Shown here: positions 43,871 through 52,992 of the stretch, in pieces
Position numbering within the stretch: the stretch's first letter is position 1
Layout of the letters: every line of letters begins with the position of its first letter
Assembly: GCA_016200485.1 (NCBI GenBank)
Contig: JACQEP010000019.1
Location: 36,324 to 100,323 of the forward strand
DNA: 64,000 bases
Direction of reading: 5' to 3'
Source of the DNA: Gammaproteobacteria bacterium
GTDB lineage: Bacteria > Pseudomonadota > Gammaproteobacteria > Tenderiales > Tenderiaceae
Program-made: the position numbers and the translations under genes
The notes under the pieces: generated by a model
What the model was told of the DNA's origin: nothing
Seen by the model: the letters and a program-made list of their open reading frames with translations, nothing else
Database searches by the model: none

Positions 43871-43912
43871 AAGTCTTGCTCCAAATCTTTGCATTTAATC
43901 AGGGGAGTGGTC

Positions 43913-45121
43913 ATGGAAGCCTTGCAAGCGGGTAGCGACGTCGTCTTTCTATTGATGGGGGCGGTCATGGTGTTGTCCATGCACGCCGGGTTCGCTTTTC
44001 TTGAGGTGGGCACGGTACGTGAAAAGAATCAGGTTAATGCCCTGGTCAAAATTATCTGTGATTTCTCTGTTTCGACCATTGCCTATTTTTTCATCGGTTA
44101 TGGCATCGCCTATGGTGTTTCTTTCTTTGATGGCGCTGCTGTGCTGGCCCAGAAAAACGGCTACGATTTGGTCAAGTTTTTCTTTTTGCTGACTTTTGCC
44201 GCTGCGATTCCGGCCATTGTTTCCGGCGGGATCGCCGAGCGGTCCAAATTCAATCCGCAATTGGCGGCCACGTTTGCCTTGGTGGGATTTGTCTACCCCA
44301 TCTTCGAAGGCATCGCCTGGAACGGAAATTTCGGGATCCAAGGTTGGTTGGAGGCCAGTTTTGGCGCCAAATTCCATGATTTCGCCGGTTCCGTGGTGGT
44401 GCATGCCGTTGGTGGCTGGATTGCCTTGGTTGCCGTGATTCTGCTCGGTGCACGCCATGGCCGTTACGGCAAAGACGGCTCGATCAAGGCTGCCCATCCG
44501 CCGTCGAGCATTCCCTTCTTATCGCTAGGTGCCTGGATACTGACCGTCGGTTGGTTTGGATTTAATGTAATGTCGGCACAATCCGTCGCCGGGGTTAGTG
44601 GCCTGGTGGCCCTGAATTCCTTGATGGCAATGGTCGGCGGCGTGCTGGCGGCACTAGTGGCGGGGCGCAACGACCCGGGCTTCGTACATAACGGCCCATT
44701 GGCGGGGCTGGTCGCCGTCTGTGCCGGTTCTGACGTCATGCACCCTATTGGGGCATTGTTTACCGGTGTGGTGGCTGGAGCTCTGTTTGTTTGGACCTTT
44801 ACCATGACCCAAAACCGCTGGCGGATCGATGACGTGCTCGGCGTCTGGCCCTTGCATGGCTTATGCGGCGTCTGGGGTGGCGTGGCCGCTGGGATTTTCG
44901 GTCAGCAAATTTTTGGTGGTATCGGCGGCATCAGCTTCGTGGCGCAAGTGATTGGTACGGGTTTGGGTGTGCTGATCGCCCTCGGCGGTGGGTTTGTCGT
45001 TTATGGCGTGCTGAAACAGACTGTTGGTCTACGGCTGAGTCAGGAGGAGGAATACCAGGGTGCGGATATCTCCATCCATAAGATAACGGCTACTCCGCGT
45101 ACCAGTACCTTGGGGCAATAG
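43913..45121 (+). CDS. amtB: Ammonium channel AmtB
   Basis: 402 residues with eleven hydrophobic segments. Family motifs are MHAGFAFLEVGTVREKNQVN, KIICDFSVSTIAYFFIGYGI, WNGNFGIQGWLEASFGAKFHD, DFAGSVVVHAVGGWIALV (first pore His), GWFGFNVMSAQ and WPLHGLCGVWGG (second pore His region). It conducts ammonium/ammonia across the inner membrane. The start at 43913 follows GGGGAG by 5 bases. glnK, its usual PII partner, is not adjacent. There is no N-terminal signal peptide, unlike E. coli AmtB. Confidence 0.95.
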   Translation: MEALQAGSDVVFLLMGAVMVLSMHAGFAFLEVGTVREKNQVNALVKIICDFSVSTIAYFFIGYGIAYGVSFFDGAAVLAQKNGYDLVKFFFLLTFAAAIPAIVSGGIAERSKFNPQLAATFALVGFVYPIFEGIAWNGNFGIQGWLEASFGAKFHDFAGSVVVHAVGGWIALVAVILLGARHGRYGKDGSIKAAHPPSSIPFLSLGAWILTVGWFGFNVMSAQSVAGVSGLVALNSLMAMVGGVLAALVAGRNDPGFVHNGPLAGLVAVCAGSDVMHPIGALFTGVVAGALFVWTFTMTQNRWRIDDVLGVWPLHGLCGVWGGVAAGIFGQQIFGGIGGISFVAQVIGTGLGVLIALGGGFVVYGVLKQTVGLRLSQEEEYQGADISIHKITATPRTSTLGQ

Positions 45122-45125
45122 ATGC

Positions 45126-45157
45126 ATGTAGGGGCGCGCCGCGCCGTACCCCTACAT
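45126..45157. repeat. Palindromic repeat after amtB
   Basis: ATGTAGGGG pairs with CCCCTACAT around a 14-base GC-rich loop, starting 5 bases after the amtB stop. It may work as a terminator or transcript-stabilising hairpin. It is related in its GTAGGG ends to other palindromes in this window. Confidence 0.7.
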
Positions 45158-45230
45158 TTACTGTGTCTTCCTGGCGTTTTTGAGCGAAAACAGGTATCCT
45201 ACGCGGTCCGTTTTAACGCTATTTAATTGA

Positions 45231-46598
45231 ATGGCCCGCAAACTTTATATCAAGACCTTTGGTTGCCAGATGAACGAGTACGATTCCGCCAAGATGGTGG
45301 ACGTGCTGCGTGAATCCCATGGGCTTGAACTCACCGACGTCGCTGAAGAGGCCGATGTGTTGTTGCTCAATACCTGTTCCGTGCGCGAGAAGGCGCAGGA
45401 GAAGGTTTTCTCCCTGCTCGGCCAATGGAAAGCGTGGAAACAAACCCGTCCCGGCCTTGTGATTGGTGTTGGCGGTTGCGTCGCCAGCCAGGAAGGTGAG
45501 GCGATTCGCGCTCGTGCGCCGCATGTTGATGTTGTGTTTGGCCCACAAACCCTGCACCGGTTGCCGGAGTTGATCAACACCGCGCAGGTCACGCACAAGA
45601 GTGTGGTCGATATTTCGTTCCCCGAGATTGAGAAATTTGATCGACTGCCCGAGCCGCGTGCCGAAGGGCCAGCGGCGTTAGTTTCAATCATGGAAGGCTG
45701 CAGCAAGTACTGCACTTTCTGTGTCGTGCCTTATACCCGTGGTGAAGAAGTCAGTCGCCCGTTTGACGATGTGATCGCGGAAGTTTCGCAACTCGCTGCG
45801 CAAGGCGTGCGCGAAGTGACATTGCTGGGACAAAATGTAAATGCCTATCGTGGTGCGATGCATGATGGTGATATCGCTGATCTGGCGTTATTGATTCAAT
45901 ACATCGCCGCCATCGAAGGCATCGAACGTATTCGCTATACCACTTCGCATCCGCTGGAGATGTCGGAAAGTTTGATCAAGGTGCATGCGACTGAGCCGAA
46001 GTTGGTGGGGCATTTGCATCTGCCGGTGCAGAGCGGCTCGGATCGGGTGCTCGCCATGATGAAGCGCAATCACACCGTCTTGGAATATAAGTCGATCATT
46101 CGCCGCATGCGTCAGGCGCGGCCGGATCTGTGTCTGTCATCGGATTTCATTGTCGGTTTCCCTGGGGAAACGGATGCCGATTTCGAGGCTACCCTGCGCC
46201 TAGTGGATGAACTGCGGTTTGATCGCTCGTTCAGTTTTATCTACAGCCCGCGCCCAGGCACCCCGGCGGCTGGTTATCCCGACGATGTGCCGCTTGAGAT
46301 CAAGCAGCAACGTTTGGCCCGCCTGCAGGCGCGCCTCAACGAAATTGCGACGGAGATCGGTCAGGCGATGATCGGTACCGTGCAGCGGGTATTGGTTGAG
46401 CGGACTTCGACCAAGGATGCCCATCAGCTGGCCGGTCGCACCGAAAACAACAGGGTTGTAAATTTCAGCGCCGAGGCCGATATTATAGGTACGTTCGTTG
46501 ATCTTTTGATTACTGAGGCCATGCCCAACTCCTTACGTGGTGAATTGGTTAAAAATAAAGAAAATACAAAGACTTGTTCAGCATGTGCGTGCTGTTGA
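45231..46598 (+). CDS. miaB: tRNA-2-methylthio-N6-dimethylallyladenosine synthase MiaB
   Basis: 455 residues. A radical-SAM methylthiotransferase that converts i6A37 to ms2i6A37 in tRNA. The N-terminal UPF0004 domain ([46 protein letters not shown]) holds three cluster Cys. The radical-SAM motif [17 protein letters not shown] follows near residue 158, and a TRAM domain near the C-terminus ([15 protein letters not shown]). The last 15 residues ([15 protein letters not shown]) are unusual for the family, which normally ends near the RGEL strand. It begins the miaB-phoH-ybeY-corC-lnt cluster. Confidence 0.96.
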   Translation: MARKLYIKTFGCQMNEYDSAKMVDVLRESHGLELTDVAEEADVLLLNTCSVREKAQEKVFSLLGQWKAWKQTRPGLVIGVGGCVASQEGEAIRARAPHVDVVFGPQTLHRLPELINTAQVTHKSVVDISFPEIEKFDRLPEPRAEGPAALVSIMEGCSKYCTFCVVPYTRGEEVSRPFDDVIAEVSQLAAQGVREVTLLGQNVNAYRGAMHDGDIADLALLIQYIAAIEGIERIRYTTSHPLEMSESLIKVHATEPKLVGHLHLPVQSGSDRVLAMMKRNHTVLEYKSIIRRMRQARPDLCLSSDFIVGFPGETDADFEATLRLVDELRFDRSFSFIYSPRPGTPAAGYPDDVPLEIKQQRLARLQARLNEIATEIGQAMIGTVQRVLVERTSTKDAHQLAGRTENNRVVNFSAEADIIGTFVDLLITEAMPNSLRGELVKNKENTKTCSACACC

Positions 46599-46656
46599 TA
46601 TGTGTCTTGTAGCCCATTCCCGTATCATGAATCGTCCTTGATAGTCATCTAACTTC

Positions 46657-47670
46657 TTGAATAGCCAATCAAAAACAGCCGATTTCGTGCTTGAGCCTGC
46701 CGACAACCAGCGTTTGGCAAAGCTGTGTGGGCAGTTTGACCAACACCTGCGCCAGCTGGAGCTGCGGCTCGGTGTCGAGATCACTAACCGTGGCAATATG
46801 TTTCGCGTGATCGGTGACGATCGGCAGCCGGTCAGGGTCGCCGAGCAAATCATCAGGCAGCTCTATACGGCAACGGCGAGTGAAGATGTAACGCCCGAGA
46901 GTATTCATCTCGCTTTGCAGCGGCAGTCGGTGCCAGTGGAGGGTGTGCAAAAAACGGCTGATGAAGCTTTGCCCGCGATTCGCACCCGGCGGATGCTGAT
47001 TCGTGGCCGTAACGGTAATCAAGAACGTTATCTGCGCAATATTCGTAACCACGATATCAATTTTGGCATTGGTCCTGCTGGCACTGGTAAAACTTATCTC
47101 GCAGTGGCGAGTGCCGTTGAGGCGCTGGAGACGGATCGTGTGCAACGATTGATCCTGACGCGCCCTGCGGTCGAGGCGGGCGAACGGCTGGGATTTTTGC
47201 CTGGCGATCTGGCGCAAAAAATCGATCCCTACCTGCGACCGCTTTATGATGCTTTATATGAGATGCTGGGCGTTGATCGCGTCGTTAAATTGCTGGAACG
47301 GCAAGTGATCGAAATTGCGCCGTTGGCCTATATGCGAGGCCGCACGCTCAATGATGCGTTTGTGATCCTCGATGAGGCGCAAAACACCACGCCTGAGCAA
47401 ATGAAGATGTTCCTGACGCGGCTTGGTTTTAATTCCATCGCCGTAGTGACGGGCGATGTCACGCAGGTGGATTTGCCGCGCGGACGCGAATCAGGATTAC
47501 GACAGGTGATTAATGTGCTGCGGGATGTCGAAGGGCTCAGCTTTACCTTCTTTAAAGCCGGGGATGTGGTGCGGCATCCGTTGGTGCAGCAGATTGTGAC
47601 CGCCTATGAGCGTCATGAGCAGCAAGAACATCAGGTGTCGCTGCCGCAGCCGTTGGGTAAGCAGCAATGA
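46657..47670 (+). CDS. phoH: PhoH-family ATPase (YbeZ)
   Basis: 337 residues. Walker A GPAGTGKTYLAVASAVEAL, Walker B NDAFVILDEAQNTTPEQM and the sensor region VVTGDVTQVDLPRGRESGL define the PhoH ATPase, thought to act with YbeY in RNA processing or ribosome quality control. A KH-like N-terminal domain (about 35-95) is typical. The start used is TTG at 46657 with no clear ribosome binding site; part of an unusual 58-base gap after miaB resembles the TCATGAATCGTCC repeat. It overlaps ybeY by 4 bases. Confidence 0.94.
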   Translation: MNSQSKTADFVLEPADNQRLAKLCGQFDQHLRQLELRLGVEITNRGNMFRVIGDDRQPVRVAEQIIRQLYTATASEDVTPESIHLALQRQSVPVEGVQKTADEALPAIRTRRMLIRGRNGNQERYLRNIRNHDINFGIGPAGTGKTYLAVASAVEALETDRVQRLILTRPAVEAGERLGFLPGDLAQKIDPYLRPLYDALYEMLGVDRVVKLLERQVIEIAPLAYMRGRTLNDAFVILDEAQNTTPEQMKMFLTRLGFNSIAVVTGDVTQVDLPRGRESGLRQVINVLRDVEGLSFTFFKAGDVVRHPLVQQIVTAYERHEQQEHQVSLPQPLGKQQ

Positions 47671-48134
47671 GTGTCGAGTTGGATGTCCAGTACGCCGTTG
47701 AAGACGGCGATGCCGAGCCTCCCGGTTTGGAGCAGATCCGCGCTTGGGTTGAGGCAGTAGTAAACAAAGAACGGGATGATGCCGAATTGACAATTCGCAT
47801 CGTCGATGCCAAAGAAATACGCGAATTGAATCGCGACTATCGCCACAAGGACAGTGCCACGAACGTACTTTCATTTCCCTTCGAGGCGCCGCCCGGCGTT
47901 GATCTGCCGCTGCTTGGCGATGTGGTGATTTGTGCCGCCGTGGTATTGGAAGAAGCGCGTGCGCAGGGAAAAACACCCGAGGCGCATTGGGCGCATATGG
48001 TGGTGCATGGGGTGTTGCATTTACTGGGTTATGACCATATCTCCGACGCCGATGCCGAAGTGATGGAGCGGCGCGAGGTCGAGATTTTGGCAGGCCTGGG
48101 TTATGCCGATCCTTATGCAGTGGCGGCGGCGTGA
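47667..48134 (+). CDS. ybeY: Endoribonuclease YbeY
   Basis: 155 residues. Single-strand-specific metallo-RNase for 16S rRNA 3' maturation and ribosome quality control. The zinc site is complete: HGVLHLLGYDHISD. LNRDYRHKDSATNVLSFPF and LLGDVVICAAVVLEEARAQG are the other conserved blocks. The start overlaps the phoH stop (ATGA), so translation is coupled. Confidence 0.97.
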   Translation: MSVELDVQYAVEDGDAEPPGLEQIRAWVEAVVNKERDDAELTIRIVDAKEIRELNRDYRHKDSATNVLSFPFEAPPGVDLPLLGDVVICAAVVLEEARAQGKTPEAHWAHMVVHGVLHLLGYDHISDADAEVMERREVEILAGLGYADPYAVAAA

Positions 48135-48159
48135 ATTCTATAATTTCTGGAACGAGGAT

Positions 48160-49050
48160 ATGAGCGAGGAACGATCAAGTAGTAGCCCGGCGCACCGAAG
48201 TTGGCTGGAACGGCTAAGTCAAGTGTTGTCGGGCGAACCTAAGGACAGAGAGGATCTGGTAGAGTTGTTGCGTGATGCGCAGCAGCGCAATCTGCTTGAT
48301 GTCGATGCCCTGTTGATGATCGAGGGTGTTATGCAAGTCTCCGAAATGCAAGTGCGTGACATCATGGTGCCGCGCTCGCAAATGATCGTGTTAGAGCAAG
48401 ATTCCTCGCTTGATGAATGGCTGCCGATTATTGCCGAGTCTGGGCATTCACGGTTTCCGGTAATTGGTGAAAATCGTGATGAAGTCGTAGGGTTGTTGCT
48501 GGCCAAGGATTTAGTGCCTTATTTCATTGGCGATCGGCGTCAGACGTTTAATGTGCGTGATATGTTGCGCCCCGCAGTTTTTGTGCCGGAGAGTAAGCGC
48601 CTGAATGTGCTGCTCAAGGATTTTCGTGCCAATCGCAATCACATGGCGATCGTGGTCGATGAATTCGGCGGTGTTGCCGGATTGGTGACGGTCGAAGATG
48701 TGGTCGAGCAGATTGTTGGAGAAATTGCCGACGAGCACGATATTGAAGAAGATATCTTTATCAAAAAGCTGGATGATGGCCGTTGCACCGTGAAGGCATT
48801 GACCTCGATTGAGGATTTTAACGAATACTTTGGCACGAATTACAGCGATGAAGAATTTGATACCATCGGTGGGCTGGTGATGCATAGCTTTGGGCATTTG
48901 CCCAAGCGTGGCGAGGTGGTGAGTCTGGGGCGCTTGCGTTTCAAGGTGCTCAGTTCAGATAGTCGCCGCTTGCATCTACTGGAAGTGAAGCGGTTAACGG
49001 TCGAGGCGCAATCGCCTGTAGAACCGTTGGCTGAAGGCGAAGGACGCTAA
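48160..49050 (+). CDS. corC: CorC/HlyC-type CBS-domain protein (YbeX)
   Basis: 296 residues. Cytoplasmic YbeX/CorC-type protein, linked to magnesium/cobalt efflux and, in E. coli, to ribosome maturation. A pair of CBS domains (about residues 60-195: VRDIMVPRSQMIVLEQDSSL, HSRFPVIGENRDEVVGLLLA, MAIVVDEFGGVAGLVTVEDV) precedes the CorC_HlyC domain (about 205-285). The ATG at 48160 follows ACGAGGAT closely; an earlier start within ybeY would add a basic stretch of no known kind. Confidence 0.95.
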   Translation: MSEERSSSSPAHRSWLERLSQVLSGEPKDREDLVELLRDAQQRNLLDVDALLMIEGVMQVSEMQVRDIMVPRSQMIVLEQDSSLDEWLPIIAESGHSRFPVIGENRDEVVGLLLAKDLVPYFIGDRRQTFNVRDMLRPAVFVPESKRLNVLLKDFRANRNHMAIVVDEFGGVAGLVTVEDVVEQIVGEIADEHDIEEDIFIKKLDDGRCTVKALTSIEDFNEYFGTNYSDEEFDTIGGLVMHSFGHLPKRGEVVSLGRLRFKVLSSDSRRLHLLEVKRLTVEAQSPVEPLAEGEGR

Positions 49051-49062
49051 ATCTAATTAACC

Positions 49063-50604
49063 GTGGTTGAGTCAAAGCCCTTTTCCTGGAACCAGATCAG
49101 TGGCTGGCGTGGCGACATGTTCGCCGGCGCGGCGGGCGTGCTTATGCCTGTTGCCTTTGCGCCATCAGGTTTGTGGCCAATGGCGATCATCCTGCTTGCT
49201 GCGCTGTTCTTGTTATGGATGTTGTCGCCACCGCGGCGTGCGGCACGGCGCGGTTTTTACTTTGGCCTCGGCATGTTTGGGACGGGGATCAACTGGATTT
49301 TCATCAGCATCCATAATCACGGTTATGTGAATATCCCGCTCTCAATTTTTCTGACCGCCTTGCTGATTGTAATTATGGCGCTGTTTCCCGCGCTGGTGGG
49401 TTACACCGCGGCGCGGTTATTCCCGACCCGGCAATTACAAATTTACAGTCGTTATAAATTATTGCTCGCCTTGCCTGCGTTGTGGGTGTTGGGTGAGTGG
49501 ATACGCGGCTGGTTTATGACCGGATTCCCGTGGCTGAGTCTGGGTTACAGCCAAGTGGAATCGCCGCTCGCGGGTTGGGCGCCGGTGATGGGTGTTTATG
49601 GTGTGTCATGGGCAGTGGCAGTGAGTGCTGCCCTGCTGGTGGCTATCGTGGTCAATCGTATCCATCGTTATATCTATCTGCTGTGTTTGCTGGCGGTCTG
49701 GGGGCTCGGTTTTGCGCTGAATCAAGTGCAATGGACGATACCGAATGGTTCGCCACTGCATGCCAGCTTGATTCAGGGGAACGTGTCGCAAGATGTTAAA
49801 TGGAGTCCTGAGCAGCGGCGGCCAACGGTTGAGCTTTATACCGAATTGACGCGCCAGAATTGGGACAGTGATTTGATTATCTGGCCCGAGACTGCATTGC
49901 CCGCGTTTTATTTCGAGGCCAAGGATTTTATCGACGATCTTGAAGTTGAGGCCAGGTCGCACGGTACCGATATGCTCATCGGGTTGTTGCAGCTGGATGA
50001 CAAACGTCAGTATTACAACTCCATGATCAGTCTGGGCGCGGGGCGCGAGTTTTATTCCAAGCGCCATCTGGTGCCCTTCACGGAATACCTGCCGCTGAAA
50101 TGGGCGATCGGTGGTTTGGTTGATTTTATGCAAGTCCCCATGTCCGATTTCAGCGCGGGTAAAACAGCAAAACCGTTGCCGCTGGATGGGCAAAAGGCGG
50201 GGATTTCGATTTGTTTTGAAGACGCCTTTGGTGAAGAGGTCATTGATGCCTTACCCGAGGCCACGTTGCTGGTGAATGTCAGTAACGATGCCTGGTTCGA
50301 TGATTCCTGGGCGCCGCATCAGCATTTGCAAATGGCACGCATGCGCGCGATCGAAACCGGACGGCCGATGTTGCGCGCGACCAATACCGGCAAAACTGCA
50401 ATCATCGATCATACCGGCGCGTTAGTCGCAACCGGCGCGCAGTTTGCCATTACGGTGGTCAAGGGTACCGTGCAGCCAATGAAAGGCATGACACCTTATG
50501 CCTACGTGGGTAATTTCCTGGTCGTCATCGCCGCGATGGCTGCGGTCGGGTTTGCCGTGTGGCGGTTACGCGAGTTTCTTGCGGTACAACAAACAGAAGA
50601 ATAG
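49063..50604 (+). CDS. lnt: Apolipoprotein N-acyltransferase Lnt
   Basis: 513 residues. The last enzyme of lipoprotein maturation, adding the third acyl chain in the inner membrane. Six or so membrane segments fill residues 15-225. The nitrilase-fold domain (about 232-480) has the catalytic triad Glu in IIWPETALPAF, Lys in REFYSKRHLVPFTEYLP and Cys in GISICFEDAFGEE. A final membrane segment lies near residue 490. The start is GTG at 49063. The TAG stop lies at the first bases of a palindromic repeat. Confidence 0.97.
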   Translation: MVESKPFSWNQISGWRGDMFAGAAGVLMPVAFAPSGLWPMAIILLAALFLLWMLSPPRRAARRGFYFGLGMFGTGINWIFISIHNHGYVNIPLSIFLTALLIVIMALFPALVGYTAARLFPTRQLQIYSRYKLLLALPALWVLGEWIRGWFMTGFPWLSLGYSQVESPLAGWAPVMGVYGVSWAVAVSAALLVAIVVNRIHRYIYLLCLLAVWGLGFALNQVQWTIPNGSPLHASLIQGNVSQDVKWSPEQRRPTVELYTELTRQNWDSDLIIWPETALPAFYFEAKDFIDDLEVEARSHGTDMLIGLLQLDDKRQYYNSMISLGAGREFYSKRHLVPFTEYLPLKWAIGGLVDFMQVPMSDFSAGKTAKPLPLDGQKAGISICFEDAFGEEVIDALPEATLLVNVSNDAWFDDSWAPHQHLQMARMRAIETGRPMLRATNTGKTAIIDHTGALVATGAQFAITVVKGTVQPMKGMTPYAYVGNFLVVIAAMAAVGFAVWRLREFLAVQQTEE

Positions 50605-50707
50605 GGGCGATTCATGAATCGTCCCTCCCCATTTATTGTAGGATGCGGTGAGGAACGAACCGCATCAATCGCGAACGATGCGGTTCACTGCGTTCACCAC
50701 ATCCTAC
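50602..50707. repeat. Family A palindrome (copy 3) and a second palindromic repeat
   Basis: First, TAGGGGCGATTC and GAATCGTCCCT (50602-50626) match the family at 15172 and 30967; its TAG is the lnt stop codon. Second, 50638-50707 starts GTAGGATGCGGTGA and ends TTCACCACATCCTAC, with inner arms GAACCGCATC and GATGCGGTTC. A relative of that second type lies at 59528. Confidence 0.82.
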
Positions 50708-50753
50708 CAAGCTGAGTATCTTCGCCGTCTGAATTGGTCGAGAGAGTGATACG

Positions 50754-51728
50754 TTAATGCTCCTCAGTCACTTCCGTTACTTTTGCATGACTATTTTTTG
50801 CACAACGAAAACCTACGTCATCCAGCGTGCTGTTTGGTTGTAAATAAAACCGATAAGCAGCACGCTGGAACAAGTGCAGCGAGTAGTGGCCTTCGCGCCC
50901 CCAGGCGCCGCCGCGCACGACGCGGAATTTTTCGCCGAAGTCGTTGCTTGTTTCATGTGAGCCGGGATAGGGTAAATACCAATCCGCCACCCACTCCGAA
51001 ACATTGCCGCCCATGTCCATTACGCCATAGGCCGATTTGTCTTCTTTGTAAGAACCCACCGGTGCTACGCCGTCGTCCCACGCTTCATCACCGCTATTGC
51101 TGATGCCCGCTTTCCAATCATTACCCCACGGAAACTCGTTGGCACCTTGGCCGCGCGCACCTTTTTCCCATTCGGCTTCCGTCGGCAGACGTTTGCCTGC
51201 CCATTGGCAGTAATCGTGAGCGTCATTCCAAGCAACTTCGGTGACGGGCTCTTGGTCATGACTTTCAATGTGTTCTTGAATGCCTTTCAGTAACGCGGCG
51301 TGATCTAGCTTGTTGGTATCGGCATCGATCTTGAAGACTTTCGCCGCCAGCGCACGCAAGTGTTGATCGTCAACATGTGATAAATCTTTTTGGCGCAGGC
51401 TCAGTACATACCCATTTTTGAGCCAATAGGCAGGAGGGTTACGATTCGTGCGTGCGACAAACTCACGGTATTGTGCGTTGGTCACTTCGTAACGATCCAG
51501 ATAAAAGCTTGGCAGTTCTACAGCGTGTAGCGGATGTTCATCGACATACCAGGGTTTGGCGTTGCCATATTCCGGGCCGTTTTTGGTAGCGTCAGTTTTG
51601 TCGCTCCCCATCTGAAAAGTGCCCGCCGGAATCATCACCATATCTGATTTATTCGCTGCCATGGTCGTAGCGGATAACCCGCTTGCCAGTAATGCTGCAC
51701 AGCAAAGACCAATATTTCTTTTACACAT
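50754..51728 (-). CDS. Exported formylglycine-generating-enzyme-like protein (SUMF1 domain)
   Basis: 324 residues with a signal peptide (MCKRNIGLCCAALLASGLSA). The SUMF1/FGE-sulfatase domain fills the rest: MVMIPAGTFQMGSDKTDA, FYLDRYEVTNAQYREFV, PVTEVAWNDAHDYCQWAGK, RLPTEAEWEKGARG, DMGGNVSEWVADWY and FRVVRGGAWGREGHYSL. The copper-binding Cys pair of true FGE is not evident and there is no sulfatase gene nearby. The closest role may be that of NirV-like or other lectin-type family members. GGGAAGGG lies before the ATG at 51728, which I prefer to an earlier in-frame ATG. Confidence 0.87.
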   Translation of the reverse strand: MCKRNIGLCCAALLASGLSATTMAANKSDMVMIPAGTFQMGSDKTDATKNGPEYGNAKPWYVDEHPLHAVELPSFYLDRYEVTNAQYREFVARTNRNPPAYWLKNGYVLSLRQKDLSHVDDQHLRALAAKVFKIDADTNKLDHAALLKGIQEHIESHDQEPVTEVAWNDAHDYCQWAGKRLPTEAEWEKGARGQGANEFPWGNDWKAGISNSGDEAWDDGVAPVGSYKEDKSAYGVMDMGGNVSEWVADWYLPYPGSHETSNDFGEKFRVVRGGAWGREGHYSLHLFQRAAYRFYLQPNSTLDDVGFRCAKNSHAKVTEVTEEH

Positions 51729-51966
51729 AATGCCCTTCCCCCAGAAGCAAAAGTCCTTGTGATTGCTGTTTGATATCAACAACGATGATCGCCGAGACGA
51801 GTTTCTAGCCTAGTACTTTGCTAGGGAATGCGCTAGTGGGGAGATAAAAGATTTGTTTGAAGAAATGATGTGTATTGAATGACTATTTGGATTCGTTATG
51901 CGATGTTGATAGACTTTTAATGAGGGCGCTTGCGCCCGCGTGGCCGTGCGTTGAGGTATCGGGAAG

Positions 51967-52716
51967 ATGGCAAGACATGAAGATCTTTTCAGAGAGCATC
52001 GGCCCGAGGCCATTGAAAAGCGTCTGCGTCAGTCAGTCAAGTCTCAGCATATTTCAAATGCTGTGCTCGGCGGCATCGACGGTTGTGTTACGACGTTTGC
52101 GGTGGTATCTGGAGCTTTTGGTGCCGGTTTTTCGGCATCGATTGCGCTGGTGTTGGGTTTTGCCAATCTGATCGCGGATGGTTTTAGTATGGCCGTCAGC
52201 AATTATGAATCGATCCGTGCGCAGCGTGAATTCATCGATCAGACGCGGCGCACAGAAGAAGAACATATCGACAAAATTCCTGAAGGTGAGCGGGAAGAGA
52301 TCCGGCAGATATTTCAACAAAAGGGATTTCAAGGCGAAACGCTGGAAACGATTGTCAATACGATTAGCCAAGACCGACGGTTGTGGGTAGATACGATGCT
52401 TACCGAGGAGCATGGATTACAGAAGTCCGGGCCGAATCCATGGCAGTCTGCGGCAGTGACTTTTTTGGCATTTCTTGTAGTGGGCGCAATGCCATTAATC
52501 CCGTTTTTCATGACTGTACTCGAGTTGCAGCAACAGTTTGTGATCAGTGCGGTGCTCGCAGGCGTGGCGTTTTTTGCAATTGGCATGCTGAAGAGTTTTG
52601 TCTTCGCTAAGCCATTTATCATTTCTGGCTTCAGCACGTTGCTGACCGGTGGTGCCGCCGCAGTGCTGGCTTATTTGACGGGTTATTTGTTGCGACAGGT
52701 TTTTGGGGTTGTTTGA
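51967..52716 (+). CDS. VIT1/CCC1-family iron/manganese transporter
   Basis: 249 residues. The N-terminal part has SNAVLGGIDGCVTTFAVVSG and the conserved ANLIADGFSMAVSNYESIRAQ helix. A charged cytoplasmic metal-binding segment follows (about 85-140: RRTEEEHIDKIPEGEREEI, TMLTEEHGL), with Glu residues suited to Fe2+/Mn2+. Three more membrane segments follow. Members export or sequester divalent metals. Confidence 0.88.
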   Translation: MARHEDLFREHRPEAIEKRLRQSVKSQHISNAVLGGIDGCVTTFAVVSGAFGAGFSASIALVLGFANLIADGFSMAVSNYESIRAQREFIDQTRRTEEEHIDKIPEGEREEIRQIFQQKGFQGETLETIVNTISQDRRLWVDTMLTEEHGLQKSGPNPWQSAAVTFLAFLVVGAMPLIPFFMTVLELQQQFVISAVLAGVAFFAIGMLKSFVFAKPFIISGFSTLLTGGAAAVLAYLTGYLLRQVFGVV

Positions 52717-52775
52717 AATGTTTAGTAAAATAGCCGCCCCTTTTCTCCTTTTTTGTTTTACCATTTAGCGCGTGG

Positions 52776-52904
52776 GGTGCAATAAGCGTAGAGACTGTGA
52801 AAGTATTCAATTTTCTGGTTATACACGCACGAAAAATCAAATAGTTACAAACCAAAAACTGTCGTTTTTACCAATACTTTCACAGTATCGTAGCGCATTG
52901 CACC
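52776..52904. mobile_element. 129-bp palindromic MITE-like element with 32-bp inverted ends
   Basis: Arms at 52776-52807 and 52873-52904 are inverted copies identical at 26 of 32 positions: GGTGCAAT at the outer ends and ACTGTGAAAGTATT (14 bp) at the inner ends match exactly. The 65-base centre has no open frame. It lies between the VIT1/CCC1 gene and the PIN-domain gene, at the left edge of an accessory stretch. No target duplication was found by eye. Confidence 0.6.
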
Positions 52905-52992
52905 GGATGTAAAGGCAGCATACTACACAGGCTACAGTCTGTGTGCATCGATGCCGTTTAGGGGTGAGCCCGTTTCATTGCCCTAAGTGGGC

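Noticed and set aside
48103..48159. N-terminal extension of CorC into ybeY
   Set aside because: The extension is basic, unlike family N-termini; the ATG at 48160 gives the normal start MSEERSS.
15169..50707. Short palindromic repeats as a CRISPR array
   Set aside because: The copies are single, far apart and without regular spacers; no cas genes are in the window.
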